Origin: Polynucleobacter bastaniensis
Lineage (GTDB): Bacteria > Pseudomonadota > Gammaproteobacteria > Burkholderiales > Burkholderiaceae
NCBI RefSeq assembly: GCF_018882205.1
Contig: NZ_JACVOU010000005.1
Coordinates: forward strand, 204,955-268,954
Length of the DNA: 64,000 bases
Reading direction: 5' to 3'
Position 1 is the first letter of the stretch. Each line of letters begins with the position of its first letter. This document shows positions 9,287 through 17,784 of the stretch, piece after piece. The notes below the pieces were generated by a model. That model saw only the letters and a program-made list of their open reading frames with translations, was not told where the DNA came from and did no database searches. A program made the position numbers and the translations under genes.

Positions 9287-10897
9287 TTACTTAGATAGAT
9301 AGTCGAGCGCAACTGCTTCCGCTACCTTAATGCCATCAACCCCTGCCGATAAGATTCCACCAGCATAGCCAGCGCCCTCGCCCGCAGGGTAAAGACCTTT
9401 GATATTCAAGCTCTGATAATTGCCACCTCGAGTAATACGTAATGGTGAGGATGTGCGCGTTTCAATACCAGTCAGCACTGCATCCTTCATTGAGAAGCCT
9501 TTAATCTGTTTCTCAAAAGCGGGGATCGCCTCTCGAATTGCTTCAATAGCATAAGGAGGCAAAGCATCGGCGAGATCTGTCAGGTGCACGCCGGGCTTAT
9601 ACGATGGAATTACCGAACCAAATTCTGTAGAGGCTTTACCAACTAAGAAGTCGCCCACTAATTGACCGGGGGCTTCATAGGTAGATCCACCGAGCTCGTA
9701 TGCCTTTGACTCTAAAGCTCTCTGAAACTCAATTCCTGCCAAAGGACCACCTGGATAGTCCTCGGGAGTAATGCCGACAACGATGCCTGCATTGGCATTA
9801 CGCTCGTTACGAGAATATTGACTCATCCCGTTTGTAACCAAGCGATTGGGCTCAGAAGCAGCGGCAACTACCGTTCCACCAGGACACATACAAAAGCTAT
9901 AGACTGCTCTTCCATTCTTGGCATGGTGAACTAATTTGTAATCAGCCGCTCCAATCAACTCGTTTCCAGCATGTGGTCCTAAGCGTGCTTTATCAATTAA
10001 GGATTGGGGATGCTCAATACGAAAGCCCACAGAAAACGGTTTGGCTTCCATATAAACACCTGCCGCATGTAGAGCCTCAAAGGTATCGCGAGCGCTATGT
10101 CCCAAAGCAAGCACGACATGATTGGCAGGCAAATCAGAATGTCCTTCAATTTTGACGCCTGCAATCCGATCATCCTGAATATCAAAGCCAACTACTTTTT
10201 GCGAGAAACGAATCTCTCCACCAAGTTCAATAATTTCTTGACGCATTCTTTCAACAACGCCTACCAAGCGAAAGGTTCCAATATGTGGCTTAGCTACATA
10301 ATGAATTTCTTCGGGGGCGCCCGCTTTGATGAATTCAGCAATGACTTTGCGACCGTAAAATTTTGGATCTTTAATTTGACTCCAGAGCTTGCCATCAGAA
10401 AACGTACCTGCTCCACCCTCACCAAATTGCACATTGGATTCTGGATTGAGGACATTCTTACGCCATAAACCCCAAGTGTCTTGAGTGCGTTCGCGCACTG
10501 GTTTGCCACGCTCTAATACGATTGGCTTAAAATCCATCTGCGCTAACACTAAGGCAGCAAAAATTCCACATGGACCAAATCCAATGACAACAGGTCGCTC
10601 AAAGCTTTCACCCTTCACTTGCGAGGCGTTGGCTACAAAGTGATAACTCATATCCGGTGATAGTCGAATATGAATGTCATTCGAAAACTGCTTCAGTAAT
10701 TTTTCTTCATTCTTTACCGATAGATCTACTGTATAGATAAAGGCCAGAGCGACGTTTTTTCTGGCATCGTAGCTACGCTTAAAAATATCAAACCGAATCA
10801 AGTCATGAGCCTGGATATTTAAGCGCCGCAAGATTGCCTCTTCCAATGCCTCGGGGGCATGGCTGATAGGTAGGCGAAGTTCGGTAATACGGATCAT
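9287..10897 (-). CDS. FAD-dependent oxidoreductase (NAD(P)/FAD-dependent dehydrogenase)
   Basis: A 536-residue protein. Residues 1-95 are a small N-terminal domain typical of this uncharacterised family. A dinucleotide-binding motif follows (VVIGFGPCGIFAALVLAQ, then VLERG), the conserved FGEGGAGTFSDGKLWSQ block, and a C-terminal YPAGEGAGYAGGILSAGVDG segment that closes the FAD site. Homologues are widespread in proteobacteria as uncharacterised FAD oxidoreductases; the reaction is not established. It is monocistronic and divergent from the YaeQ gene, with a 90-bp intergenic region that should hold both promoters. Confidence 0.85.
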   Translation of the reverse strand: MIRITELRLPISHAPEALEEAILRRLNIQAHDLIRFDIFKRSYDARKNVALAFIYTVDLSVKNEEKLLKQFSNDIHIRLSPDMSYHFVANASQVKGESFERPVVIGFGPCGIFAALVLAQMDFKPIVLERGKPVRERTQDTWGLWRKNVLNPESNVQFGEGGAGTFSDGKLWSQIKDPKFYGRKVIAEFIKAGAPEEIHYVAKPHIGTFRLVGVVERMRQEIIELGGEIRFSQKVVGFDIQDDRIAGVKIEGHSDLPANHVVLALGHSARDTFEALHAAGVYMEAKPFSVGFRIEHPQSLIDKARLGPHAGNELIGAADYKLVHHAKNGRAVYSFCMCPGGTVVAAASEPNRLVTNGMSQYSRNERNANAGIVVGITPEDYPGGPLAGIEFQRALESKAYELGGSTYEAPGQLVGDFLVGKASTEFGSVIPSYKPGVHLTDLADALPPYAIEAIREAIPAFEKQIKGFSMKDAVLTGIETRTSSPLRITRGGNYQSLNIKGLYPAGEGAGYAGGILSAGVDGIKVAEAVALDYLSK

Positions 10898-10987
10898 GGG
10901 TCTCTACGATACACAGTAAATCAGGTTAATTTTCTTAAATAATACTGGGATGAGCAGGATTGTTGCGTTAAAAGGCGATAATGCGCC

Positions 10988-11536
10988 ATGGCTCTACGCG
11001 CAACTATCCACAAAGTCGACCTTCACGTCGCAGACTCTGACCGCCACTATTACGGCAGTCACTCACTCACTATTGCTAAACATCCTTCTGAAACCGAAGA
11101 GCGCATGATGGTACGCATCATTGCATTTGCCCTGCAAGCACAAGAAGAGTTAGCTTTTACTAAAGGCTTGAGCGATACCGATGAGCCCGACCTTTGGATA
11201 AAAGACCTCACGGATGCCATTAAGCTGTGGATTGAGATAGGTCAGCCTGATGAAAGACGAATTCTGAAAGCCTGTGGTCGATCTGATCAAGTCATCGTCT
11301 ACTGCTATGGCGGACACACCAGCAAAATCTGGTGGGATGGTATTACTAATAAATTGACGCGGGCCCGTAATCTACAGGTGATCTCTATTCCAGCAGAGCA
11401 AGCAAAAGAACTGAATAAGCTAGTCGAGCGGAGTATGGTGCTGCATGTGAATATTCAAGATGGGGAAGCATACGTTTCTTCAGATATGGGACAAGTCACG
11501 ATCACCCCAGAAATCTGGCGTAATCAACAGCAATGA
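10988..11536 (+). CDS. yaeQ: YaeQ family protein
   Basis: A 182-residue protein starting MALRATIHKVDLHVADSDRH and continuing with HPSETEERMMVRIIAFAL, the family signature. YaeQ has a PD-(D/E)XK nuclease-like fold; its role is unresolved, and an early link with RfaH-dependent expression remains unclear. Length matches the family. Its stop overlaps the ATG of the PIN-domain gene (ATGA), so the two are translationally coupled. Confidence 0.92.
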   Translation: MALRATIHKVDLHVADSDRHYYGSHSLTIAKHPSETEERMMVRIIAFALQAQEELAFTKGLSDTDEPDLWIKDLTDAIKLWIEIGQPDERRILKACGRSDQVIVYCYGGHTSKIWWDGITNKLTRARNLQVISIPAEQAKELNKLVERSMVLHVNIQDGEAYVSSDMGQVTITPEIWRNQQQ

Positions 11537-11955
11537 GGCCCGTAATTTTAGACACCAATATCTTGCTAGATATTTTTGTCTTCAATGACGAGAGAGCCCT
11601 TCATTTAAAGAAAGTGCTTTTTGATAAAACAATACACTTCGTAGCTAGTCAAAAAACTATTGAAGAGTTTGCTGATGTCATCTCGCGCCCTATCTTTAAA
11701 CTGGATGAACAAACTCAAGCATCTATTCTGGCTCAATGGCAATTTATCGCAAAGCAACAGAATGATTCCGATTTAACTCCTGCACCGTGGACATGCCAGG
11801 ATCCGGATGATCAGATCTTTCTAAATCTAGCTTATCGACTCAGGCCCACGATACTGATTAGCAAAGATAATGCAGTACTTCAAATCGCCAGCAGAGCGGC
11901 CTCAGAGGACATTCTCATTACCAACGATTACAACGCCTTTAGGCTGCAGAACTAA
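11533..11955 (+). CDS. PIN-domain protein, putative toxin (TIGR00305-like)
   Basis: A 140-residue PIN-fold protein. The acidic metal-binding residues are visible: D7 (ILDTNILLD), a conserved glutamate around residue 44 (TIEEFADVI), aspartates in DPDDQIFL near 90 and the last acidic site in ISKDNAVLQ. The group is often labelled 'putative toxin-antitoxin toxin component, PIN family', and such proteins cut RNA. No antitoxin gene is adjacent; its partner is YaeQ, overlapping by 4 bp, which raises the possibility of a joint RNA or DNA processing role. The end overlaps the convergent monooxygenase gene by 17 bp. Confidence 0.8.
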   Translation: MRPVILDTNILLDIFVFNDERALHLKKVLFDKTIHFVASQKTIEEFADVISRPIFKLDEQTQASILAQWQFIAKQQNDSDLTPAPWTCQDPDDQIFLNLAYRLRPTILISKDNAVLQIASRAASEDILITNDYNAFRLQN

Positions 11956-12955
11956 AGCGCAAGCCTTTAGCTGCTTCAGCAGCAATTTCAAAGGACTTGA
12001 GACGGGCTTGATGGTCATAAATTTGACCTGTGATGATGATTTCATTTGCGCCGGTCTGATCGAGCCAATGCTGCATCTCTTTTCTTACGACCTCTAAAGA
12101 CCCGACTGCAGAACAGCGCAAAGCATGAGCGGCAGTCTTTTTTTCATGCGGCTCGCAAAAGTCATCAATATTTTCAATTGGGGGCGGTAACTGCCCGCGG
12201 GTATTGCGGCGCATACGAATGACGTTTTGTTGCAAAGTAGTAAATAGATGAGCAGCTTCCTCATCGGTATCAGCGGCGACTACATTCATCAGAAATGCGC
12301 AATAGGGTTTGGCCAACTTATCCGATGGCTTAAACAGTTCACGATAGGTGGACATCGCATCTAATAATTGCTCAGGTGCAAAATGCGAAGCAAAGGCATA
12401 AGGCAAGCCAAATTGAGCCGCCAATTGAGCGCCATATAAGCTAGATCCTAATATCCAAATCGGTACTTCAGTATCCACACCCGGAATAGCCTTCACAAGC
12501 TGACCCTCCTGAATAGGGCCAAAGTAATGTTGTAGCTCGCGCACATCCTGGGGAAAGCGGTCATCACTCCCAAGCAAATCGCGTCTTAAGGCTCTAGCTG
12601 TCATTTGATCTGACCCCGGCGCACGCCCCAAGCCGAGCTCAATCCTGCCGGGGTAAATAGATGCCAAAGTGCCAAATTGTTCTGCGATTACCAAGGGCGC
12701 ATGATTTGGCAACATCACGCCACCAGAGCCAACACGAATAGTTTTTGTACCCCCAGCAATATAGCCAACCAAGACTGCAGTGGCAGAGCTGGCGTTGCCC
12801 GTCATATTGTGGTGCTCAGCTACCCAGTAGCGGGTATAACCTAAAGACTCCGCATGCTGGGCAACATCTAAAGAGTTCCGCAAGGCATCTGCAGCAGTAA
12901 ATCCCTCGGGGATCGGAGATATATCTAGAATGGAGTACGGGACAGTATTTGTCAT
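11939..12955 (-). CDS. LLM-class flavin-dependent oxidoreductase (MsnO8-like)
   Basis: A 338-residue bacterial-luciferase-like barrel. Characteristic segments are [11 protein letters not shown] at the start, [31 protein letters not shown], and [13 protein letters not shown], the block typical of the MsnO8 subgroup. Members use reduced flavin and oxygen to oxidise organic substrates; the substrate here is unknown. Monocistronic, divergent from the DUF1653-like gene with only a 33-bp gap, so the two promoters must overlap or lie close. Confidence 0.88.
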   Translation of the reverse strand: MTNTVPYSILDISPIPEGFTAADALRNSLDVAQHAESLGYTRYWVAEHHNMTGNASSATAVLVGYIAGGTKTIRVGSGGVMLPNHAPLVIAEQFGTLASIYPGRIELGLGRAPGSDQMTARALRRDLLGSDDRFPQDVRELQHYFGPIQEGQLVKAIPGVDTEVPIWILGSSLYGAQLAAQFGLPYAFASHFAPEQLLDAMSTYRELFKPSDKLAKPYCAFLMNVVAADTDEEAAHLFTTLQQNVIRMRRNTRGQLPPPIENIDDFCEPHEKKTAAHALRCSAVGSLEVVRKEMQHWLDQTGANEIIITGQIYDHQARLKSFEIAAEAAKGLRFSSAA

Positions 12956-12988
12956 TCCTAGATCATACTGAGAAAGTATTTTTTAAAC

Positions 12989-13219
12989 ATGAGTAAACCA
13001 GAGATGCCAAAAATGGCGGGCGCCGATGACGGCCTCTTCAAGCCGGGTAGCAAGCTAAGGCACATTAAGACGGGTGGCTTTTATGAGGTAATCTTACTAG
13101 CCAACGTCGAGGCTAACCTAGAGCCAGCCTACGTATATGAATCCCTCCAGTCGCACGACTTTTGGATCAGGCCCAAAGCGGAAATGGAAGATGGTCGATT
13201 TGAATTGATTTATGCCTAA
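12989..13219 (+). CDS. DUF1653-like small protein
   Basis: A 76-residue protein with the DUF1653 pattern: a basic-aromatic segment KLRHIKTGGFYEVILLANVE, then VYESLQSHDFWIRPKAEME. The function of the family is unknown; members are compact beta-rich domains of this size. It precedes slyX by 21 bp and is probably co-transcribed with it. Confidence 0.72.
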   Translation: MSKPEMPKMAGADDGLFKPGSKLRHIKTGGFYEVILLANVEANLEPAYVYESLQSHDFWIRPKAEMEDGRFELIYA

Positions 13220-13240
13220 GCTAAAGATAGAGGAATTGAT

Positions 13241-13444
13241 ATGAGCGAAGATCGCATCACTAGTCTTGAAATTAAACTCAGCTTTACTGAAGACTTGATT
13301 GATCAACTCAATCAAACGATCTACAAACAGCAGCAACAAATTGAATTTCTGTATCGTGAGATTAAATCTATCAAGGAGCAGGCTAGCAGCGGGGATAGTA
13401 TGGGTAATAGTAGTCCTAAAGATGAAATCCCTCCACATTATTAA
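13241..13444 (+). CDS. slyX: SlyX family protein
   Basis: A 67-residue coiled-coil protein. The pattern IEDRITSLEIK-like start, FTEDLIDQLNQTIYKQQQQIEFL and a C-terminal PPHY are the hallmarks of SlyX. The family has no assigned function. The coding sequence ends PPHY exactly as in most SlyX proteins, so the gene is intact. Confidence 0.92.
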   Translation: MSEDRITSLEIKLSFTEDLIDQLNQTIYKQQQQIEFLYREIKSIKEQASSGDSMGNSSPKDEIPPHY

Positions 13445-13486
13445 AGCCCTTGATTTATTGTTGATTAAGTTATATCATTTTTGACA

Positions 13487-13506
13487 TATATCAATATTGA
13501 TATAAT
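13487..13506 (+). promoter_or_regulatory. Palindromic operator and -10 box of the HigBA-type pair
   Basis: An 18-bp perfect palindrome, TATATCAATATTGATATA, covers 13487-13504 and overlaps a TATAAT box at 13501-13506. The toxin ATG is 7 bases past the -10 box, so transcription probably begins on or next to the start codon. A TTGACA at 13481 is only 14 bp from the -10, too close for a normal sigma-70 pair. The likely binder is the downstream HTH antitoxin. Confidence 0.65.
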
Positions 13507-13512
13507 TTATGG

Positions 13513-13845
13513 ATGACCACATGGACCGTACATACCCTTAACACCACAGTTAATGATGAGCTAGAGGCCCTGCCAGTAGATATTAGAAGTAAGTTTGTCA
13601 GAGTCTCTGGATTACTTGAGCAGTTTGGCCCCCAAAATGTTGGAATGCCTCACATCGGGTCTTTGGGTGATAAATTCTGGGAAATACGAGTCTCTGGTCA
13701 GGATGGAATTGCACGAGGAATTTATATCTACTCCATTGGGAAAAAAATAATCGTTCTACATGTATTTATTAAGAAGACTCAGAAAACTCCACCAGCAGCT
13801 TTGCAGATGGCGACAAGAAGAGCTAAACAGGCAAATTTAATATGA
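13513..13845 (+). CDS. higB: HigB/RelE-type toxin (phage-derived Gp49-like, DUF891)
   Basis: A 110-residue protein of the Gp49-like/HigB family: FVRVSGLLEQFGP, MPHIGSLGDKFWEIRVSG, IYIYSIGKKIIVLHVFIKKTQKTP. This is the RelE fold of a ribosome-dependent mRNA interferase. Toxin-first order with an HTH antitoxin directly behind is the HigBA arrangement. The stop overlaps the antitoxin ATG by 4 bp. No Shine-Dalgarno is seen before the ATG, consistent with a leaderless mRNA from the promoter at 13501. Confidence 0.88.
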   Translation: MTTWTVHTLNTTVNDELEALPVDIRSKFVRVSGLLEQFGPQNVGMPHIGSLGDKFWEIRVSGQDGIARGIYIYSIGKKIIVLHVFIKKTQKTPPAALQMATRRAKQANLI

Positions 13846-14147
13846 CTAAGATCTCAAATTTACATAAAAAGTGGATTAAAAATCCAGATTACAAAAAAGC
13901 TTACGATGAATCTCGTGTGGAATTTGAGATTGCGAAGGAAGTTATTGAGGCTCGTATGAAGAGTGGGCTATCCCAAGAGGAGCTAGCCGCACTGATGAGC
14001 ACTTCCCAATCCGCAATTGCAAGACTTGAAAGTGGGGTTAGCCTCCCCTCCCTAAGAACCTTGACTAAATTGGCAGCAGCCACAAATACGCATATTGAAA
14101 TCCACTTTAAACCAATTAAAAATTCAAAGCAAAAATTAGCCGCTTAG
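13842..14147 (+). CDS. higA: HTH (XRE-family) antitoxin, HigA-type
   Basis: A 101-residue protein with an XRE helix-turn-helix at about residues 45-80 (SGLSQEELAALMSTSQSAIARLESG). The N-terminal part (KWIKNPDYKKAYDESR) matches the toxin-binding extension of HigA-type antitoxins paired with Gp49-like toxins. It should neutralise the toxin and bind the 18-bp palindrome over the promoter. Overlap of 4 bp with the toxin gene indicates coupled translation. Confidence 0.88.
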   Translation: MTKISNLHKKWIKNPDYKKAYDESRVEFEIAKEVIEARMKSGLSQEELAALMSTSQSAIARLESGVSLPSLRTLTKLAAATNTHIEIHFKPIKNSKQKLAA

Positions 14148-14210
14148 GACTACACTAAGATTAACTGCAATCGATATTGATTTCTAAGGCTATTAAAAAG
14201 GTTAAATATC

Positions 14211-14558
14211 ATGGGTAACTTAGTACCGTTTTTAGTCCAATGGGGCTTAACTTCCCTAACTCTTTGGGTTGCCAGTTATCTTTTTAGCGGCTTACGCTTT
14301 GCAGATGGTGGCTCACTATTAGTTGCCGCCCTACTGCTGGGATTTGCCAATGCAGTAGTGAAGCCCTTATTAATTCTCTTCACGCTGCCACTAACTGTCC
14401 TCACGATGGGATTGTTTCTGCTGGTAGTGAACGCTTTAGTGCTGATGCTGGTTTCTTCGGTAGTGAGTGGTTTTACGATTTCCAGTTTCTGGACCGCCTT
14501 CTTTGCCAGCATCTTTATTTCATTATTCAGCCTATTTATCAGCGGAATACTGTTTTGA
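14211..14558 (+). CDS. Phage holin family / YvlD-like four-TM membrane protein
   Basis: A 115-residue, very hydrophobic protein with four predicted membrane helices and the family segment LLGFANAVVKPLLILFTLPLTVLT. Despite the family name, these chromosomal proteins are membrane proteins of unknown function, not demonstrated lysis proteins. It is monocistronic and has no phage neighbours here. Its stop lies 3 bp from the end of the convergent AsmA gene. Confidence 0.85.
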   Translation: MGNLVPFLVQWGLTSLTLWVASYLFSGLRFADGGSLLVAALLLGFANAVVKPLLILFTLPLTVLTMGLFLLVVNALVLMLVSSVVSGFTISSFWTAFFASIFISLFSLFISGILF

Positions 14559-14560
14559 AT

Positions 14561-16375
14561 TTACTCCGCCCCAGGGTAAATATCAGACCAAGGGTGGAGC
14601 GCATCGCGGCAGGGGTGGCTCTTTGAAGTCATTGATCTGGCATTCTCAGCCAAAATGCTTGCGCCGCCTGTCAAAAAACCAAGTCCAATCGAGACAGCGC
14701 TATTGACTACTCCAGCTTGATTGATGCCCACCTTGGGATCTGCTAGAGTGCCGCCCATCTTTACCATTCCAGTTAAATCCAGGCCTGTTGTGATGCCTGA
14801 CTTCTCTTTTGGATCAATAGTGAGATTAATAGCCTCTGTCTTCAAATTAATAGAGCCAGCTAAAGCCGCATCCAATCTATCCGTTTCAATTCCAACTGAC
14901 TTGGCTATATTGATCTGTCCATTATTAATTGGCAAATAGGCGACCGCACACTCCAGAACCGTCTCACTCGTTTTTTTACGCAGTGGGTTCATCGAATCTA
15001 AAAGTGTCACTACGAAATCACCGGCATCATTTAAAAAATTTGTGCCCATACGAGCCTGGTTAATACTTAACTGAATCTTGCCATTTGAATTTGATGCCAT
15101 TTGGTGCAAGCTACTCCCAGATGTTTTCACATCAATTGCCATCTTCATGCTGCCTCCGCTCACCTTGGATCCCGGGTCAAGTCTAGCCAGTAAGCTTTCA
15201 AGCGTGAAATCCTTCGTTGCCCCTTTAGCTGCGAGAACAGGAGTTGATGTATCCAGCCCTGAGAGTTTGATCTGCAAATCAGCACTTCCCTTGCCCATCT
15301 CAAACCTCAGGTTTGGAATATCAATCACATTGCCATTCAGTTGCAAGGTAGCCTGAAGATTTTCAATGGGCTTACGTTTTGGCAAATTCAATTCGCCAAT
15401 ATTCATGATGATTTCCCCCTTGGCTTGCGGCAGTAGATCAAAAGGAATACTCTCATTGCTAAATAAGTACTTAGGTTGCGGCTTTTGGGCTTGATGCAGG
15501 ACTACTGCTGACTTAGCGCCGCTTACAGCCAGCAAGGGATGATTGGGAGATGCCCCCAAGACGGGCCAGTCAAATACTTTTGAGTTCAATGTCAAATTGA
15601 TTGCAGGTAAGGTCTTTTGATTCTTGATTACCTCACCTTTAATCATCATAGACTTGCCATTCATGGTGAGATTCAGGTCGAGCGGAAATTGAGTAGAGGA
15701 AACATTCCACTGTTTTAGTAATCTAGAAAGTGATCCTGTTTTTCCGCTGAGTTCTAGTGCCTGCTCTTGAAGTTTTATTGCAAGGAATACAACCGTTTTA
15801 TCACCACTCTCTGCTAACGATAAACGTCTAATTTGATAACTCGATATAGCATTTGAAGGATCTTGATACTGAATGTAAGCATCCGCAATCGAAATACTAT
15901 CCACGGAGATTAAATTATCGCTAACAGGAGATCTGCCTGCATCATTGTTAGCTGCCGAGGGGCCCCCAGATGCGTCTGTACTGAAATCCCAATTCGCTTT
16001 ACCAGCCCCATTTTTTTGAAGAAATAACTCCAGACCAGCAAGCTTCACACTGCCAACCTCAATGCGCTTACTCAGCAGCGGCAGAGTTTTAATATTTAGA
16101 TCAATCCGCTTGAGCGTCAGCATGTCAGAATCAGATGCCCAGGATGCATTACTCAGACTTACGCCCTCTGCAGAAACAGAAATCACCGGAAAAAAACTTA
16201 AGCTGACTGGCCCAGTGATTTTGAGATCTCTGCCAGTAGCTGTTTTTACAGAGGAAGAGAGTAATTTGGTCAGCTGCACTGGATCTACCGTTGAGGCTGC
16301 ATACCATACCCCTATTGTAATCAGGAAAATTACACTGCCAAGGGCGCTAATAGTGATTTTGACTAATTTACTCAT
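14561..16375 (-). CDS. AsmA family protein
   Basis: A 604-residue protein anchored by one N-terminal helix (residues 8-27), followed by the AsmA opening VKTATGRDLKITGPVSLSFFPVISVSAEGVSLSNA. The rest is repetitive beta structure, ending in the AsmA C-terminal region (VKMGGTLADPKVGIN). AsmA-like proteins span the periplasm as a long groove and are linked to phospholipid transport to the outer membrane. The last residues (SHPCRDAL) resemble the usual short cysteine-containing tail, so the gene appears full length. Confidence 0.88.
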   Translation of the reverse strand: MSKLVKITISALGSVIFLITIGVWYAASTVDPVQLTKLLSSSVKTATGRDLKITGPVSLSFFPVISVSAEGVSLSNASWASDSDMLTLKRIDLNIKTLPLLSKRIEVGSVKLAGLELFLQKNGAGKANWDFSTDASGGPSAANNDAGRSPVSDNLISVDSISIADAYIQYQDPSNAISSYQIRRLSLAESGDKTVVFLAIKLQEQALELSGKTGSLSRLLKQWNVSSTQFPLDLNLTMNGKSMMIKGEVIKNQKTLPAINLTLNSKVFDWPVLGASPNHPLLAVSGAKSAVVLHQAQKPQPKYLFSNESIPFDLLPQAKGEIIMNIGELNLPKRKPIENLQATLQLNGNVIDIPNLRFEMGKGSADLQIKLSGLDTSTPVLAAKGATKDFTLESLLARLDPGSKVSGGSMKMAIDVKTSGSSLHQMASNSNGKIQLSINQARMGTNFLNDAGDFVVTLLDSMNPLRKKTSETVLECAVAYLPINNGQINIAKSVGIETDRLDAALAGSINLKTEAINLTIDPKEKSGITTGLDLTGMVKMGGTLADPKVGINQAGVVNSAVSIGLGFLTGGASILAENARSMTSKSHPCRDALHPWSDIYPGAE

Positions 16376-16616
16376 TCTTCATTGATTCTAAATTACCTAC
16401 CAGCCTTAGACTAGGATTGATTTTTTTATCACTAGCTTTGATGGCATAAGGGCCTTAAGTAGCGATCGCTTTTTGTTGATGATTAAATCAATTGGACATT
16501 CACCCTTTATGTTGCAAGGTAAATCCCCATATAAGTATCAGCAAAAGTGGAAAGATCTGAAGTAAGATCAAAGGTGCAATAAGCACATTAACTACCAATA
16601 GGAAGGGTAATAGACC

Positions 16617-17438
16617 ATGGCTACAAAGAAGTCTCCAGCAAAAAAGAAAGTAGCTACTAAGGTGGTAAAAAAAGCCCCTGCAAAGAAAGCCGTTAAAAAA
16701 GTTGCCGCTAAGAAAGTGGTAGCAAAAAAGGCCGTAAAGAAGGTAGTGAAAAAACCAGTTGCTAAGAAAACGGCGAAAAAGGTAGCGGCGAGGAAGCCGG
16801 CTGCCAAAAAGCCAGCTCCAAAGAAAGCTGCGCCCAAGAAACTTAAAGTCGATCAGTACGGACTCGAGGAAGATGATGAGTTCTACGGCTTGTACTTTGC
16901 TAAATCAACCAACAAGGGTTTAGTTGAAGTTAAACCTTGCACCTTCTCGCTAATGTATTGGTGGAAAGGCTTGCTTGGCTACCCTGACATGATTGAAATC
17001 TCAAAAGATAGCAATACTGCGATGTTGCAGTTTGAGTCTACCTTTGGCGGTGGCGATTCTGGTGAGACAGAGTTGACAGAAAAAGATGTGTTCGATGTTG
17101 ACCATATTATTGAAATCGACGAACAAGAGCAGTTAGTCTCTCTTTACTCTTACGTTCCTATTCCTGTTCCAGAAAAACTGATTGGTGCATTAGGCCTCTC
17201 TATTTTGAATATCAATCCAGAAACCCGTTACGGCAGCCTTGAGATATGCTCTACTGACAACGAAGAAGGTGTGAATGAGCACTTCCTACGCTACCGTGCG
17301 GCGACTTATTTGCGTGGCGTGAAATCTGGCAAGGTTGAGGCCATTGAAAGTATGGTCACCAATGGTTCAGAGTTCTTTGGTTTAGCTTTAGATGCAATGT
17401 GCGTTAACAAATCGATTAAGAAATGGTTGCTGAGCTAA
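16617..17438 (+). CDS. Histone H1-like Lys/Ala-rich tail fused to an unknown acidic domain
   Basis: A 273-residue protein in two parts. Residues 1-75 are an AKKxxA-type repeat region of Lys, Ala, Val and Pro, like bacterial H1-like DNA-binding tails. Residues about 78-273 are an ordinary folded-looking domain, rich in acidic residues (EEDDEFYGLYF; DVDHIIEIDEQEQLVSLYSY) and aromatics, with no family I recognise. The tail should bind DNA or RNA non-specifically. A strong RBS (AGGAAGGG) precedes the ATG. The 231 bp upstream (16386-16616) hold no gene that I can see. The role of the C-terminal domain is open. Confidence 0.8.
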   Translation: MATKKSPAKKKVATKVVKKAPAKKAVKKVAAKKVVAKKAVKKVVKKPVAKKTAKKVAARKPAAKKPAPKKAAPKKLKVDQYGLEEDDEFYGLYFAKSTNKGLVEVKPCTFSLMYWWKGLLGYPDMIEISKDSNTAMLQFESTFGGGDSGETELTEKDVFDVDHIIEIDEQEQLVSLYSYVPIPVPEKLIGALGLSILNINPETRYGSLEICSTDNEEGVNEHFLRYRAATYLRGVKSGKVEAIESMVTNGSEFFGLALDAMCVNKSIKKWLLS

Positions 17439-17448
17439 GCTTGATTGA

Positions 17449-17724
17449 TTAATAGGTATTACACACAAAAATATAGGTCATAGGAAAGCGGTCGTTCACT
17501 GTTTTACGAGTTTCAACAATAGTGGCGCCTCGCTTTCCTAGTTTTTTACACTCCTCTACTGCGGCTGCTTGAGCCTCAGTATCTTTAGCGGATTTAGGGG
17601 CATGCACCCCAACCGTTCCGTCAGACTGTCGATAGACTCCAAACTCGCTTGGTGGTGTTGCGCAAGCTAACATGCCCATTGAAAGAGCAAGAACCAAAGC
17701 ACTCGAGATAATTTTCATATTCAA
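17449..17724 (-). CDS. Small secreted lipoprotein
   Basis: A 91-residue protein with a signal peptide and lipobox (LSMGMLAC, cysteine 21), so a lipid-anchored envelope protein. The mature part is about 70 residues, with a GVYRQSDGTVGVHAPKSAKD segment and a second cysteine pair in EECKKLG and FVCNTY that could form a disulfide. I do not recognise a family. Convergent with the histone-like gene; 60 bp separates its start from the end of the iron-binding protein gene. Confidence 0.72.
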   Translation of the reverse strand: MNMKIISSALVLALSMGMLACATPPSEFGVYRQSDGTVGVHAPKSAKDTEAQAAAVEECKKLGKRGATIVETRKTVNDRFPMTYIFVCNTY

Positions 17725-17784
17725 ATCCAGATCTTTTAAACAATGGATTCATTCTAGCTATCTTTGGACCCTAGTAACTGGATT

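Noticed and set aside
13481..13506. TTGACA and TATAAT as the higBA promoter pair
   Set aside because: The 14-bp spacing is too short for a sigma-70 promoter; I keep only the -10 box and the palindrome.
14211..14558. A phage lysis holin in the chromosomal part
   Set aside because: It belongs to the YvlD-type family, which is usual in chromosomes; no phage genes lie near it.
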